DNA of 17,734 nt. Source: Deltaproteobacteria bacterium. GTDB lineage: Bacteria; Desulfobacterota; DSM-4660; Desulfatiglandales; Desulfatiglandaceae. The translations under genes were made by a program, and so were the position numbers. Shown here piece by piece: positions 6,634 to 15,000 of the stretch. The notes beneath the pieces are model-generated. The model was given only the letters and a program-made list of their open reading frames with translations, had not been told where the DNA came from and did no database searches. Each line of letters begins with the position of its first letter. Position 1 is the stretch's first letter. The stretch covers positions 1 to 17,734 of the forward strand of contig JABGPV010000084.1 in the NCBI GenBank assembly GCA_018644785.1, in the 5' to 3' direction.

Positions 6634-8487
6634 ATGCACAAATTGCTGACAGAATCTCCAGGAGAAAAAATGCTTTTGCTGGGCAACGAGGCCATTGCCC
6701 GGGGCGCTTTAGAGGCAGGCGTATCATTTGCCACATGTTATCCGGGTACGCCTTCTTCTGAAATTCCCATGAACTTTTTCGCTATCAGTCAGGAGTCGGA
6801 TCTCTATTTTGAATACTCCACCAACGAGAAGGTGGCCATGGAAGTGGCCGCGGCCGCGGCTGTTTCAGGGCTCAGGACCATTGTGACCATGAAGCATGTA
6901 GGACTCAATGTGGCAGCGGATCCCTTGATGACCCTGGCTTATGTGGGCGTCAAAGGCGGCATGGTGATCATTAATGCGGATGATCCATCGCTCTTTTCCA
7001 GCCAGAACGAACAGGATAACCGTTACTTTGCCAGGCTTGCCGGCTTGCCCATGCTGGAACCCACCACCAGCCAGGAAATGAAGGACATGACCCTTACGGC
7101 TTTTGAAATGTCCGAAGCGCTGGAACTTCCGGTCATTATCCGGACCACTACGCGGTTGGCCCACGTGAGGGGGGCGGTGGAACTGGGCGATCTGAAACCT
7201 ATCACGAAAAAAGCCACATTTGAGAAAAACCCCTTCCGCTTTGTGACGGTGCCTGCGGTTTCGAGGAATCTCCACAAGGTGCTGCTGGGGAAAATTGAAG
7301 AGGCTTCTGAAATTTCCGACGGTGACGCCTACAATGAAGTGATCGGGACCGGGAAATGGGGAATTGTCGCCAATGGCGCCTGTTTCAACTACGTGAAAGA
7401 TGCGGTTCTGGATTTGGGAATTGGGGATCAGGTTTCCATCCTGAAATTGGTCATGTCATGGCCCCAGCCGGAAACCCTTTGTATCGATTTCATGAAAAAA
7501 ATGGATAAGGTTCTGGTGGTGGAAGAGCTGGAACCCATCAATGAAACCGAACTGAAAGCCATGGCCCAGGAAAACGGCATCACCATCCCCATCAAGGGGA
7601 AAGGGGTTGGCGCTTTTTCACGCCTCTACGAATATGATCCCGGCATGGTGCGCCAGACCATTGCCGACTATTTCGGCATAGAATACAAAGCTCTGGAACA
7701 GTTGGATATTTCGGCCACACCGGAATTGCCGGCGAGACCGCCCAACCTCTGTGCGGGGTGCCCCCATCGCGCCAGCTACTATGCCGTCAAGGAAGTTTTC
7801 GGAAAAGACGCCATCTTTCCAACGGATATCGGATGTTACACCCTGGGTGTTCTCCCGCCCATTTCCATGGCGGATTTCGTCATCTGCATGGGTTCTTCCG
7901 TCAGCTCCAGTTGCGGGTTTGCGCAGGCCACCGACCAGAAAGTGGTCTCCTTTATCGGTGATTCCACTTTTTTCCATTCCGGTATGACCGGCCTTGCAAA
8001 TGCCGTTCACAACAACCACAAATTCACCCTGGTCATCCTGGACAACGGCACCACAGCCATGACCGGTCACCAGATTCACCCGGGCGTGAACACGGAGCCC
8101 ATGGGGGTTGAGCGGACTCGCATCTCCATTGAAAACGTGGTGAGGGGTTTAGGGGTCCAGGATGTCCATATGATAAAACCCTTTAAACTGAAGAAGGCCA
8201 AGGAATCCATTAAAAAGGCCATGGAATACGACGGCATATCGGTCATCATTTCAGAAGAGCTGTGCCCTCTCTTTGCGAAGGCCACGAAGCAGTTCAAGAA
8301 GGCCAAACCTTTCCGCGTTAATCATGACAAGTGCAAGAACCACCGGGACTGCATCAATCTTCTGGCATGTCCCGCCATGTATCTGGAAGGGGACCAAGTG
8401 GAAATTGATAAAATCGCTTGTATCGGCTGCACCGTGTGCGCTCAGGTTTGTCCGGAGAACGCCATTGTGCCCGTGAAAGAGGGATAG
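6634..8487 (+). CDS. iorA: Indolepyruvate:ferredoxin oxidoreductase, alpha subunit
   Basis: Thiamine-diphosphate, iron-sulfur subunit of the oxygen-sensitive enzyme that decarboxylates aryl pyruvates (from Trp, Phe, Tyr) to aryl-acetyl-CoA and reduces ferredoxin. Its 617 residues run in order. The N-terminal domain has LLLGNEAIARGALEAG and CYPGTPSSE (about 35-43). The pyrophosphate domain contains CAGCPHRASYYA (373-384) and the ThDP motif GDSTFFHSG with LDNGTTAMTG (442-478). A C-terminal ferredoxin domain follows. Its second cluster motif is complete (CIGCTVCAQVCP, Cys596/599/602/606). The first reads Cys567-x2-His570-x2-Cys573-x5-Cys579-Pro, with His where a Cys is usual. The start is ATG 6634 after GGAGG. 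ATG 6670 also has a good site (GGAG), but known IorA proteins keep the PGE-x-LLLGN lead-in, which favours 6634. iorB follows 11 bases after the stop. Confidence 0.96.
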   Translation: MHKLLTESPGEKMLLLGNEAIARGALEAGVSFATCYPGTPSSEIPMNFFAISQESDLYFEYSTNEKVAMEVAAAAAVSGLRTIVTMKHVGLNVAADPLMTLAYVGVKGGMVIINADDPSLFSSQNEQDNRYFARLAGLPMLEPTTSQEMKDMTLTAFEMSEALELPVIIRTTTRLAHVRGAVELGDLKPITKKATFEKNPFRFVTVPAVSRNLHKVLLGKIEEASEISDGDAYNEVIGTGKWGIVANGACFNYVKDAVLDLGIGDQVSILKLVMSWPQPETLCIDFMKKMDKVLVVEELEPINETELKAMAQENGITIPIKGKGVGAFSRLYEYDPGMVRQTIADYFGIEYKALEQLDISATPELPARPPNLCAGCPHRASYYAVKEVFGKDAIFPTDIGCYTLGVLPPISMADFVICMGSSVSSSCGFAQATDQKVVSFIGDSTFFHSGMTGLANAVHNNHKFTLVILDNGTTAMTGHQIHPGVNTEPMGVERTRISIENVVRGLGVQDVHMIKPFKLKKAKESIKKAMEYDGISVIISEELCPLFAKATKQFKKAKPFRVNHDKCKNHRDCINLLACPAMYLEGDQVEIDKIACIGCTVCAQVCPENAIVPVKEG

Positions 8488-8498
8488 GGAGGCTCTAA

Positions 8499-9086
8499 AT
8501 GGAAACAAAGAGATTGGTATTTATCGGTGTGGGCGGTCAGGGAAATCTGCTGGCTTCTCGTCTAGTGGGCGAAGCGGCGCTCTCAATGAATATTCCCACG
8601 GTCGTCAGCGAAATTCACGGGATGGCCCAACGGGGCGGGATTGTTGAATCGGCAGTGTTGCTGGGAGACGTGTCAAGTCCCATCGTTTCCAGTTCGGAAG
8701 CCGATGTGTTGATCGGTTTTGAACCCCTGGAGACACTGCGAGCCCTGGGGAAATGCAACAAAGATACGGTGGTCATCACCAACATTCATCCCCTGCCCCC
8801 CTTTACCGTGGCAGTGGGCCAAGGGACCTACCCCCCGGTGGAAGACACCCTTCAGTTTATTCGAGAAAGGGCCAATAAGGTGATCGAGCTGGATGGAAAT
8901 GCCATCGCGGAAGAGGTGGGCAACCCCCTGTCTCTGAACATGGTGATGTTGGGCGCGCTCATCGGCTCGGAAACAACCCCCATCGGTGCCGAAGAAATGA
9001 AGAAAGTTCTGTCAACGTCCACCAAAAAGGCTTTTCTGGAATCCAATTTGAAAGCCTTTGATATGGGGATGGCATCGGCGTCTTAG
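8499..9086 (+). CDS. iorB: Indolepyruvate:ferredoxin oxidoreductase, beta subunit
   Basis: Gamma-domain-type subunit of the 2-oxoacid:ferredoxin oxidoreductase family; it pairs with IorA in the cytoplasm to form the active enzyme. The 195 residues are normal length. The signature GVGGQGNLLASRLVGEAAL (about 10-28) opens the protein, followed by SEIHGMAQRGGIVESAV (37-53), where the family keeps EIHGMAQRGG. LIGFEPLETLRAL and the LNMVMLGAL stretch near the C-terminus also fit. The start is ATG 8499 after AGGGAGG. It is the last gene of the operon, followed 30 bases later by a terminator. The companion gene, motif order and spacing make the assignment firm. Confidence 0.96.
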   Translation: METKRLVFIGVGGQGNLLASRLVGEAALSMNIPTVVSEIHGMAQRGGIVESAVLLGDVSSPIVSSSEADVLIGFEPLETLRALGKCNKDTVVITNIHPLPPFTVAVGQGTYPPVEDTLQFIRERANKVIELDGNAIAEEVGNPLSLNMVMLGALIGSETTPIGAEEMKKVLSTSTKKAFLESNLKAFDMGMASAS

Positions 9087-9115
9087 ACGTCAATTGAAAC
9101 AACAGGGTTAAAAAC

Positions 9116-9153
9116 AAAAAAGCATCGGTTTAAAACGACCGATGCTTTTTTTT
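9116..9153. terminator. Strong bidirectional rho-independent terminator
   Basis: AGCATCGGT (9121-9129) pairs perfectly with ACCGATGCT (9138-9146) around an 8-base loop. It is preceded by a run of A and followed by a run of T. It separates the convergent ends of iorB and the radical-SAM gene and can serve both strands. Confidence 0.93.
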
Positions 9154-9174
9154 GGGTTACCGGCAAAAAAACCG

Positions 9175-10722
9175 TCAACCGTCAACGGATTTGTTCTGAA
9201 ACCGGCTTTTTCGAAGGAGAATCTTTTTCATAACATCCTCCTCCATGATTTCAAGATCTGAAAGCAGGGGCTTTCCATTCACATCGTGGCGGACCACGGG
9301 AACGTTTGAACTGATATACCCGTAGCGCAAACCGTAGGCGTTGTCTTCGTCCACAAGCACCATTCCGGAAGGCAGCTGTGAAGACTGGTCCATACCCGAT
9401 TGCTTCAGGGCGTGGATCAGATAGTTTTTACCGGTGGAAATGGCCATGTCGTCGGCATCAAAGGACCGTTTGAGCATGGCATCCTCGGTGTAAAGAAGTT
9501 CCAGGTTGGGGAAGACACTCAGGATATTCATGTGCACCGCTACCCGAAACCCTGCCGCATCCAGTCTGTCTTTCAAGGCTGCAATGCGTTGATAATTATT
9601 CCGAATATCATCCGCGTCCCGGTGGGGAAGGTCCAAGATAACGGATATCTCTAAAAATATGCTCCTGTCCAGATATTGAATCATATTTCCCACGGCTTGC
9701 TCAATATCCTGGTAAAGATACCCTTTTGCCACATGCTTCAAGGTAAAATCGGAGGTGGACTCCAATCCGATGAGTAGACAATTGACATTGTTGTTGATGA
9801 ACTCGATGTAATTCTTGTCCTTCAGCAATTTTATGCCGGTAAAGATGGTAATGTGGTACTCAGAAATCTGTTGCAGGATTTCCTGCACAACGGGGGAGTG
9901 GGGACGATAGTATGAGTCAATAAAACGGATGTGCCTGGATTCAAACCCTTGCATGATTTCATGGATCGCCGCCACAGCGCTCTGGATCTCCATTCCTTTC
10001 AAGAAATCCATTCGGGGCAATTCCTTGTAGGTGCAGAATTTGCATTTGCCGTACCAGCACCAGTTATTGAACCCCAGATGAACAGGGATAGCGGTCTTCC
10101 CATTGTAAAGGGGTGTCAGGAAGTCATGGCGACATTCAAAAACAGAGTTGTAGTCATTTTCGGTGATTCGTCCATCTTTCCAGTTTTTGATGATTTGATA
10201 AAGGTCTGTTGTAAGATCAACATTACCGGATATGACCACGAGATTATCCCGTAGCTTCGATTTTTCAACCCCCATTTGGGACAAAAACTGCCTTAAAAAA
10301 ACAGGCGATAACCCGATATTGATAAGTGGGCCACCCAGAACAACTTTTTTCCCCTCTTCCAGCAGATTCTTCACAATCAGCAAATCACAGAAATTAATAC
10401 AGGTGACAATGACATGCTCCGCCTCGAAATCTTCCCGGATAAATTCATCATAATACCCGTGGGCCATGAATACATAAAAAACATTGTACAGCATGTATTT
10501 CTGTTCCAGAAAGGAAATGACGTTTGGAGAAAAACGGGAGGCAGCTTTTTCCATAATGCCGTCGTACAACTTGTTGTCCCTGTTTGAGGCGTAAGTTTTT
10601 ACGGGGATATCACTGAATTGAACGTCCAGGTTATGGTTGCGGAGTAGATTTTCCGTCATAATTCGGGTTGCCATGGGATAAAAGGGCTTGAACAATGGCG
10701 GATATACATACGCGACTTTCAT
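9175..10722 (-). CDS. Radical-SAM protein with B12-binding-like N-terminal region, unknown substrate
   Basis: A 515-residue protein. The N-terminal 150 residues resemble the Rossmann-type domain of B12-binding radical-SAM proteins: it opens KVAYVYPPL and has EEGKKVVLGGPLINIG at about 122-137. The cobalamin-ligand motif DxHxxG is not visible, so cobalamin binding is doubtful. The radical-SAM iron-sulfur motif is WCWYGKCKFC (Cys222, 227, 230), spaced CX4CX2C rather than the classic CX3CX2C. Further core elements are RFIDSYYRPH (266-275) and LIGLESTSDFTLKHVAKG (317-334), typical of the group. Such enzymes cleave S-adenosylmethionine to start radical chemistry such as methylation, ring formation or C-C bonding. 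The start is ATG 10722 with AGGAA ten bases upstream. It lies 20 bases after the PP-loop gene and is surely co-transcribed with it. The substrate is unknown; the pairing suggests a natural-product or nucleotide/peptide modification. Confidence 0.85.
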   Translation of the reverse strand: MKVAYVYPPLFKPFYPMATRIMTENLLRNHNLDVQFSDIPVKTYASNRDNKLYDGIMEKAASRFSPNVISFLEQKYMLYNVFYVFMAHGYYDEFIREDFEAEHVIVTCINFCDLLIVKNLLEEGKKVVLGGPLINIGLSPVFLRQFLSQMGVEKSKLRDNLVVISGNVDLTTDLYQIIKNWKDGRITENDYNSVFECRHDFLTPLYNGKTAIPVHLGFNNWCWYGKCKFCTYKELPRMDFLKGMEIQSAVAAIHEIMQGFESRHIRFIDSYYRPHSPVVQEILQQISEYHITIFTGIKLLKDKNYIEFINNNVNCLLIGLESTSDFTLKHVAKGYLYQDIEQAVGNMIQYLDRSIFLEISVILDLPHRDADDIRNNYQRIAALKDRLDAAGFRVAVHMNILSVFPNLELLYTEDAMLKRSFDADDMAISTGKNYLIHALKQSGMDQSSQLPSGMVLVDEDNAYGLRYGYISSNVPVVRHDVNGKPLLSDLEIMEEDVMKKILLRKSRFQNKSVDG

Positions 10723-10742
10723 ATTTTTATCATTCCTGTCGG

Positions 10743-11894
10743 TTAGACGGTTTTCGAATTATATTCTTCGGTGATTTCAGAAAGCGCCTGAAAGACCGGC
10801 ATCTTTTCCAACCCCTGTTTTTTTGCCGTATCAAGAACTTCATTCAAGAACATAAGCCTCGACCAGTCAAAGGGTTTATTCTTGAGACTCTGCACCTTTT
10901 CCACAGTCAACTCCCCGGGGAAACTGGCGGGAATTTCATGCCCCAGGGCCGTAAATGCCAACATGGTGCGAACACATTTATCGCACTGGCAGCAGTTGGT
11001 ATCGGGAAGGGTATCAAATTTGTATTGCCCCTCCCAGCAGACCTTGAGATTGTCGAGGGCCTCTGGCCATGAAAACAGGGCTTCCAGCTTGTCCATCCGT
11101 TTAAACACCGTATCGTGGTGTATTTTAAAACTGTCACTTGAAAGGAGTCGATCCGTCAGGGGGTGGCTCCCCCATGGACGGAGGTGAAGATAGGAATGGC
11201 TGCTGCCGATAAGACACCCCCCCCACTGGGTGCGAAAAAGCGACGCAACGGAAGCGATGACACAGGCATGGGCCATCCAGAACCGTTTAATGGAAAGTAG
11301 ATATTTCAGGTTGGTTCGGACGTTTAGAAAGGTTAAATGGGGGTCTGAATGAAAGAGTTTCCGGTTTCTTTCGACAACATTCCGGCACTGTTCTTCGTAG
11401 TTGATGTTCACATCAAAGCCTTCAATGTACAAAATGGCGTTCACATCAAAGCGCTTTCTTTTGATAGGACCCTTTTTTAAAATGTGATTCAAGGCGCTGA
11501 AAGCCCCATCCACACCTCCGGAAAAGCTTAAAATCACCTGGTTGTTGCGCTTGGTCTCTTCTCTCTCGTTCTCGGCTTCGATATCAATGGGGTAGTATTT
11601 ATCAGGAAACCACGTGCCGAAAATAATCTGAAATTCTTCCAGATTGTCCAGGAGGGACGTGGAAACCGGACCATGTACCCGCAGGGTTGCCCTGTCCTCC
11701 ATGGCCTTCAGCAAGGCCGCGATAACAAACGGGTCCATCAGATCGCAGGAAACGTATTTCCATTGGTCAGGGGGAATCGAATACCACAATTTCAGGTCTT
11801 CATCATAAGACCGCTTGAAATCAATATTGATGCGCGTCCGGTTGTTTTCATCGCCGTTTTCAACCGGGCCCGGATAAAGATCTAAATACCGCAT
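10743..11894 (-). CDS. PP-loop ATP pyrophosphatase with QueC-like cysteine quartet, unknown substrate
   Basis: A 383-residue protein. After about 115 residues of unrecognised N-terminal domain comes the PP-loop ILSFSGGVDGAFSAL (121-135), the ATP-binding motif of adenylating N-type pyrophosphatases (QueC, NAD synthetase, asparagine synthetase and tRNA-thiolation enzymes). The usual Ser after Asp in SGGxDS is Gly130. Near the C-terminus Cys286 and the cluster CCQCDKCVRT (301-310) give C-x14-C-x2-C-x2-C. The last part and the following Arg are very like the zinc site of QueC (7-cyano-7-deazaguanine synthase). It is longer than QueC (about 220-230 residues) and has its own conserved-looking centre, WGGCLIGSSHSYLHLRPWGSH. 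It is therefore probably a related enzyme that adenylates a carboxylate or amide rather than QueC itself. The start is ATG 11894 after AAGGAG. It is first of a two-gene unit with the radical-SAM gene. Confidence 0.75.
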   Translation of the reverse strand: MRYLDLYPGPVENGDENNRTRINIDFKRSYDEDLKLWYSIPPDQWKYVSCDLMDPFVIAALLKAMEDRATLRVHGPVSTSLLDNLEEFQIIFGTWFPDKYYPIDIEAENEREETKRNNQVILSFSGGVDGAFSALNHILKKGPIKRKRFDVNAILYIEGFDVNINYEEQCRNVVERNRKLFHSDPHLTFLNVRTNLKYLLSIKRFWMAHACVIASVASLFRTQWGGCLIGSSHSYLHLRPWGSHPLTDRLLSSDSFKIHHDTVFKRMDKLEALFSWPEALDNLKVCWEGQYKFDTLPDTNCCQCDKCVRTMLAFTALGHEIPASFPGELTVEKVQSLKNKPFDWSRLMFLNEVLDTAKKQGLEKMPVFQALSEITEEYNSKTV

Positions 11895-11923
11895 GCATGC
11901 TCCTTGGGACCTTTGCAGGATGA

Positions 11924-11929
11924 ATTATA
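11924..11929 (-). promoter_or_regulatory. Possible -10 element for the PP-loop/radical-SAM unit
   Basis: A perfect TATAAT on the minus strand lies 29 bases before the start codon of the PP-loop gene, in the 115-base gap after the transporter gene. No convincing -35 is found 16-19 bases upstream, so it may need an activator or be chance. No clear terminator is visible in the gap, so read-through from the transporter gene is also possible. Confidence 0.3.
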
Positions 11930-12009
11930 TGTCAGTTGTCTTTATTGTTCGGCAGAATGGGACCAAAAGCCAAACTTTTTAATGCTGAAGAGACGGGAAA
12001 AGACAGGGC

Positions 12010-15000
12010 CTACTTCTCGTTGTTTTGCAGTTTTTCTCCAAGCTCACGAATCCGCCCGCTGAGAGCTTTGCAGATGTGCAGGGCAATCTGCGGATATTCT
12101 CTCACGATTTCGGTGAACTCCTGCTTATGGAGCACCAGGAACCGGGAGTCTTCCGAGGTCTTAATGGAGGCTGAACGAACCGTATCTTCCAAAAGCGCCA
12201 TTTCGCCGAAATAGTCCCCGGCCCCCATACGGGCGAGTTCGATCTCGCGTGCACCTTCTTTTTCCACACCCTTGAGCACAGAAACCGCTCCTTTGATAAT
12301 CAGGTACATGGTCTCGCCGGCTTCGCCTTCCTTTATGACAAATTCATCCTTTCCGCAATCCAGCTCTTCCGTTATGGATGCAATGGCAGCCAGTTCACTC
12401 ACGGAAAGCCCTTCAAATATGTTGATCCCCTTCACCCGCAGGATTTTGTCGGGAATTGTAATTTCCGTTTCCATACCATCCTCCATTTTGTCTGAATCCC
12501 CATGCCGAGCGTCCAAAACCCTTGAGACCATTTGACGAACATACGGGTTTTCCGACTCGGCCAGATCCTTCAAAATCCCCTCATCCAGAATGTCACTTTT
12601 CTGGTCCAACAGGAAAAACAGGGTCAATACCAGGGTGACCCAATCCCGTTTATTCAGGAGATGGGCACAAAACGCGCTCGGGTCACCGTCGAAATCGGGT
12701 AACTTGAATTTTTTTCGACCCACCGCCAACGCGTCTTTATTATCCAAGCCTTCCAGAAGCGGTAGTATGATGCTGGAAAGGGATACGTCCAGGGTGTCGT
12801 CCAGGGCTTCCAGACTGTTGGATTTTCGTCGTATATCCGTAGAAAAAATACCGCGCCAGATGATCCGCATCTGTCCTGTACGGTCCTCTGTGGCCAGCAC
12901 GCGAAGGATGGTTTCAAGTTCCACCTGAATCTTCTGGTTCAAGTGGCTTAGCATTAGATCCTTACCCTGGCTTTCAGGAAAGGCGCTGAAACTTTCTATC
13001 TCAAGAAGATGATTGTAGCACCTTTCCAGCTGCGCCCGTGCAAAGCGATAAAGATCCAGGTCTTTGATGTTCAATGATTCCAACAGATCAAATATACCTT
13101 CACGGATGCGCCGCCTGGGTATGTTCAGAGATTCCACGAGAACCTGCGGATTTTGGTGCGTTGCATTCAGAATTTTTTCTTTTGCCAACTCACAGATTTT
13201 TTCTGAACCATCATCCATTCGACTGATGGCCATTCGAAGGGCATCATCATCATTGAGTTCGTAGGCTTTTAGTGCCGCCAGCCGAACCTTTTCCGAAGGA
13301 TGGGTCAGAAAATTTAAAACCAGGCGGTTGGGCTCATGAATTTTCAAACTGTGAAGTGCATCTAACACATGATGGATAATATCATTATTCTCAGAAGCCG
13401 ACAGCATCTCCGTAAGTTTTGGCACATAGCTTTCATCTTCGGTTTTGCCGGAAGCAATAATCCCCGCACGCCTTTCAGCCAGATCCCGGGAATTCAGCCA
13501 GGCATCGATAACCCCTTTGTACTCTTCCGAGGAAGCTTTGTACAAACCCATAAGCGCATAGGCTTTGACGCCGGGGTTTTCAAAGGTCTCAAAAATTTCC
13601 CCGCAAAATTCGAGGGCGCCTTCGGAGGAAAGACGATTGGCTGCTTTGACCACGGCAATGGTGAGATCCATTTTTTCAGGATCAACCCATTCCCTTAAGC
13701 GGGCGATAGCGGCATCACCCGCTTCGGGAGAAAGCATGGCCAGCAATTCTATTTTCGTTTTGTCATCGTTATGTTCAAGGACCTCCAGAAGGTGAACGTC
13801 CAGATTTTCAACATTCTGGGCTTTGAGTACCCGGGCATGCCAAAGGCACTCGTCCCCCCGCGAAGCCAGGAAAGTCTCCAGAAGTCTGTTCTGAACACTT
13901 TTATCCGCAAAAACGCTGTCCGCATCCTTTTCTTCAAGGGATTTGAGATCCAGCATGTTGTTGCTAATGAGATCCAGTAAAATTTGAGAGTAGCTTTTCT
14001 TGAGGACAAATGTGGTGATGACCCACGCGCCCACAAAAACCATGGCGGCAATGGAAAGATACCGCGGCGGGAAAAGCCCCTCCGAAACCATGATAATGCC
14101 GGACCCGATCAATATGCCCACACGGACCACGGTGCCCCTTAAAAACGGTCGGATCACGGCCCGGTAGGATACCGGGAAAAGGCCCATGAGAATGGCGCGG
14201 GCCGGATTGTTCATGGTGGTCCTCAATATATTGGTGGAAATTCTGGCATACATGGCGGAAAAAATATCAAATCGCAACAGAAAGGCCAGAAAAGCCAGCA
14301 TATAGTTGATGGGATGAAACATAAGCACCACGGGCAGGCCCAGGCGGCCGTACAATCGGCCCACGAAGAGCAGGATAACAAGGCTCACAATATTCATGCA
14401 GCCGCGAAAATAGCCAAAAAAACTGAGCATGCCGCTTTGGGTGGCAAATGTCGAGTTGACCGAATAAGCAAACTGGTAATTCATGATGGGAATCGCGATA
14501 TTGGGCAGCAGGGTCAGAAGAATCAGGATTTTTACAAGGGTGGATTTTTTCATGAGGGGCAGAACGTTCTTGAAATCCTGCACCAGGTTAGTGCTCTGCT
14601 TTTTCTTCTTTTTCTTTTTGTCGGATAACAGCAGGGTGGGAAACTGTTTGCCCATCCGTCGCACCATGAAGGCTCCCAGGCAGGTGGTGATCAGATAGGC
14701 GAACATCAGGTTGTCCATGGTGATGGCTTTGGCCAGGGGCGGGGTGGCAAAACTGCCGATGATCCCCCCCACAACCCCTCCCGCGGTAATCAGCGGAAAC
14801 AGGCGCTTGGATTGTCTGGTATTAAAAAGGTCGTTGGCCAGATTCCAGAAAATCAGCGCCAGGAGAACCTCGAATTGCGCTTTAAGGATATAGAGAACCG
14901 GGTAAATGATGTCAAAGCCTAAGGGAACCACAAAGCGGAGGGCACCAACAGACACCCCGCAGAACAGAAGCGTGTTGCCCAGCATTCGGCTGCCCGGAAC

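Noticed and set aside
7618..8079. Open frame of 153 codons on the minus strand inside iorA
   Set aside because: It is antisense to the thiamine-binding domain of iorA and has no start signals or recognisable domain.
9169..9186. Short tandem CCGTCAACCGTCAAC at the end of the radical-SAM gene
   Set aside because: A seven-base duplication of two copies, partly coding; too short to mean anything by itself.
11906..11922. GGGACCTTTGCAGGATG resembles the outer repeat of the palindromic element
   Set aside because: Only about nine bases match, there is no partner repeat nearby, and chance explains it.
11936..12214. Open frame of 92 codons on the plus strand in the gap beside the PP-loop gene, considered as a possible precursor peptide
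   Set aside because: Most of it is antisense to the cNMP domain of the transporter gene, there is no ribosome site, and the composition is not peptide-precursor-like.
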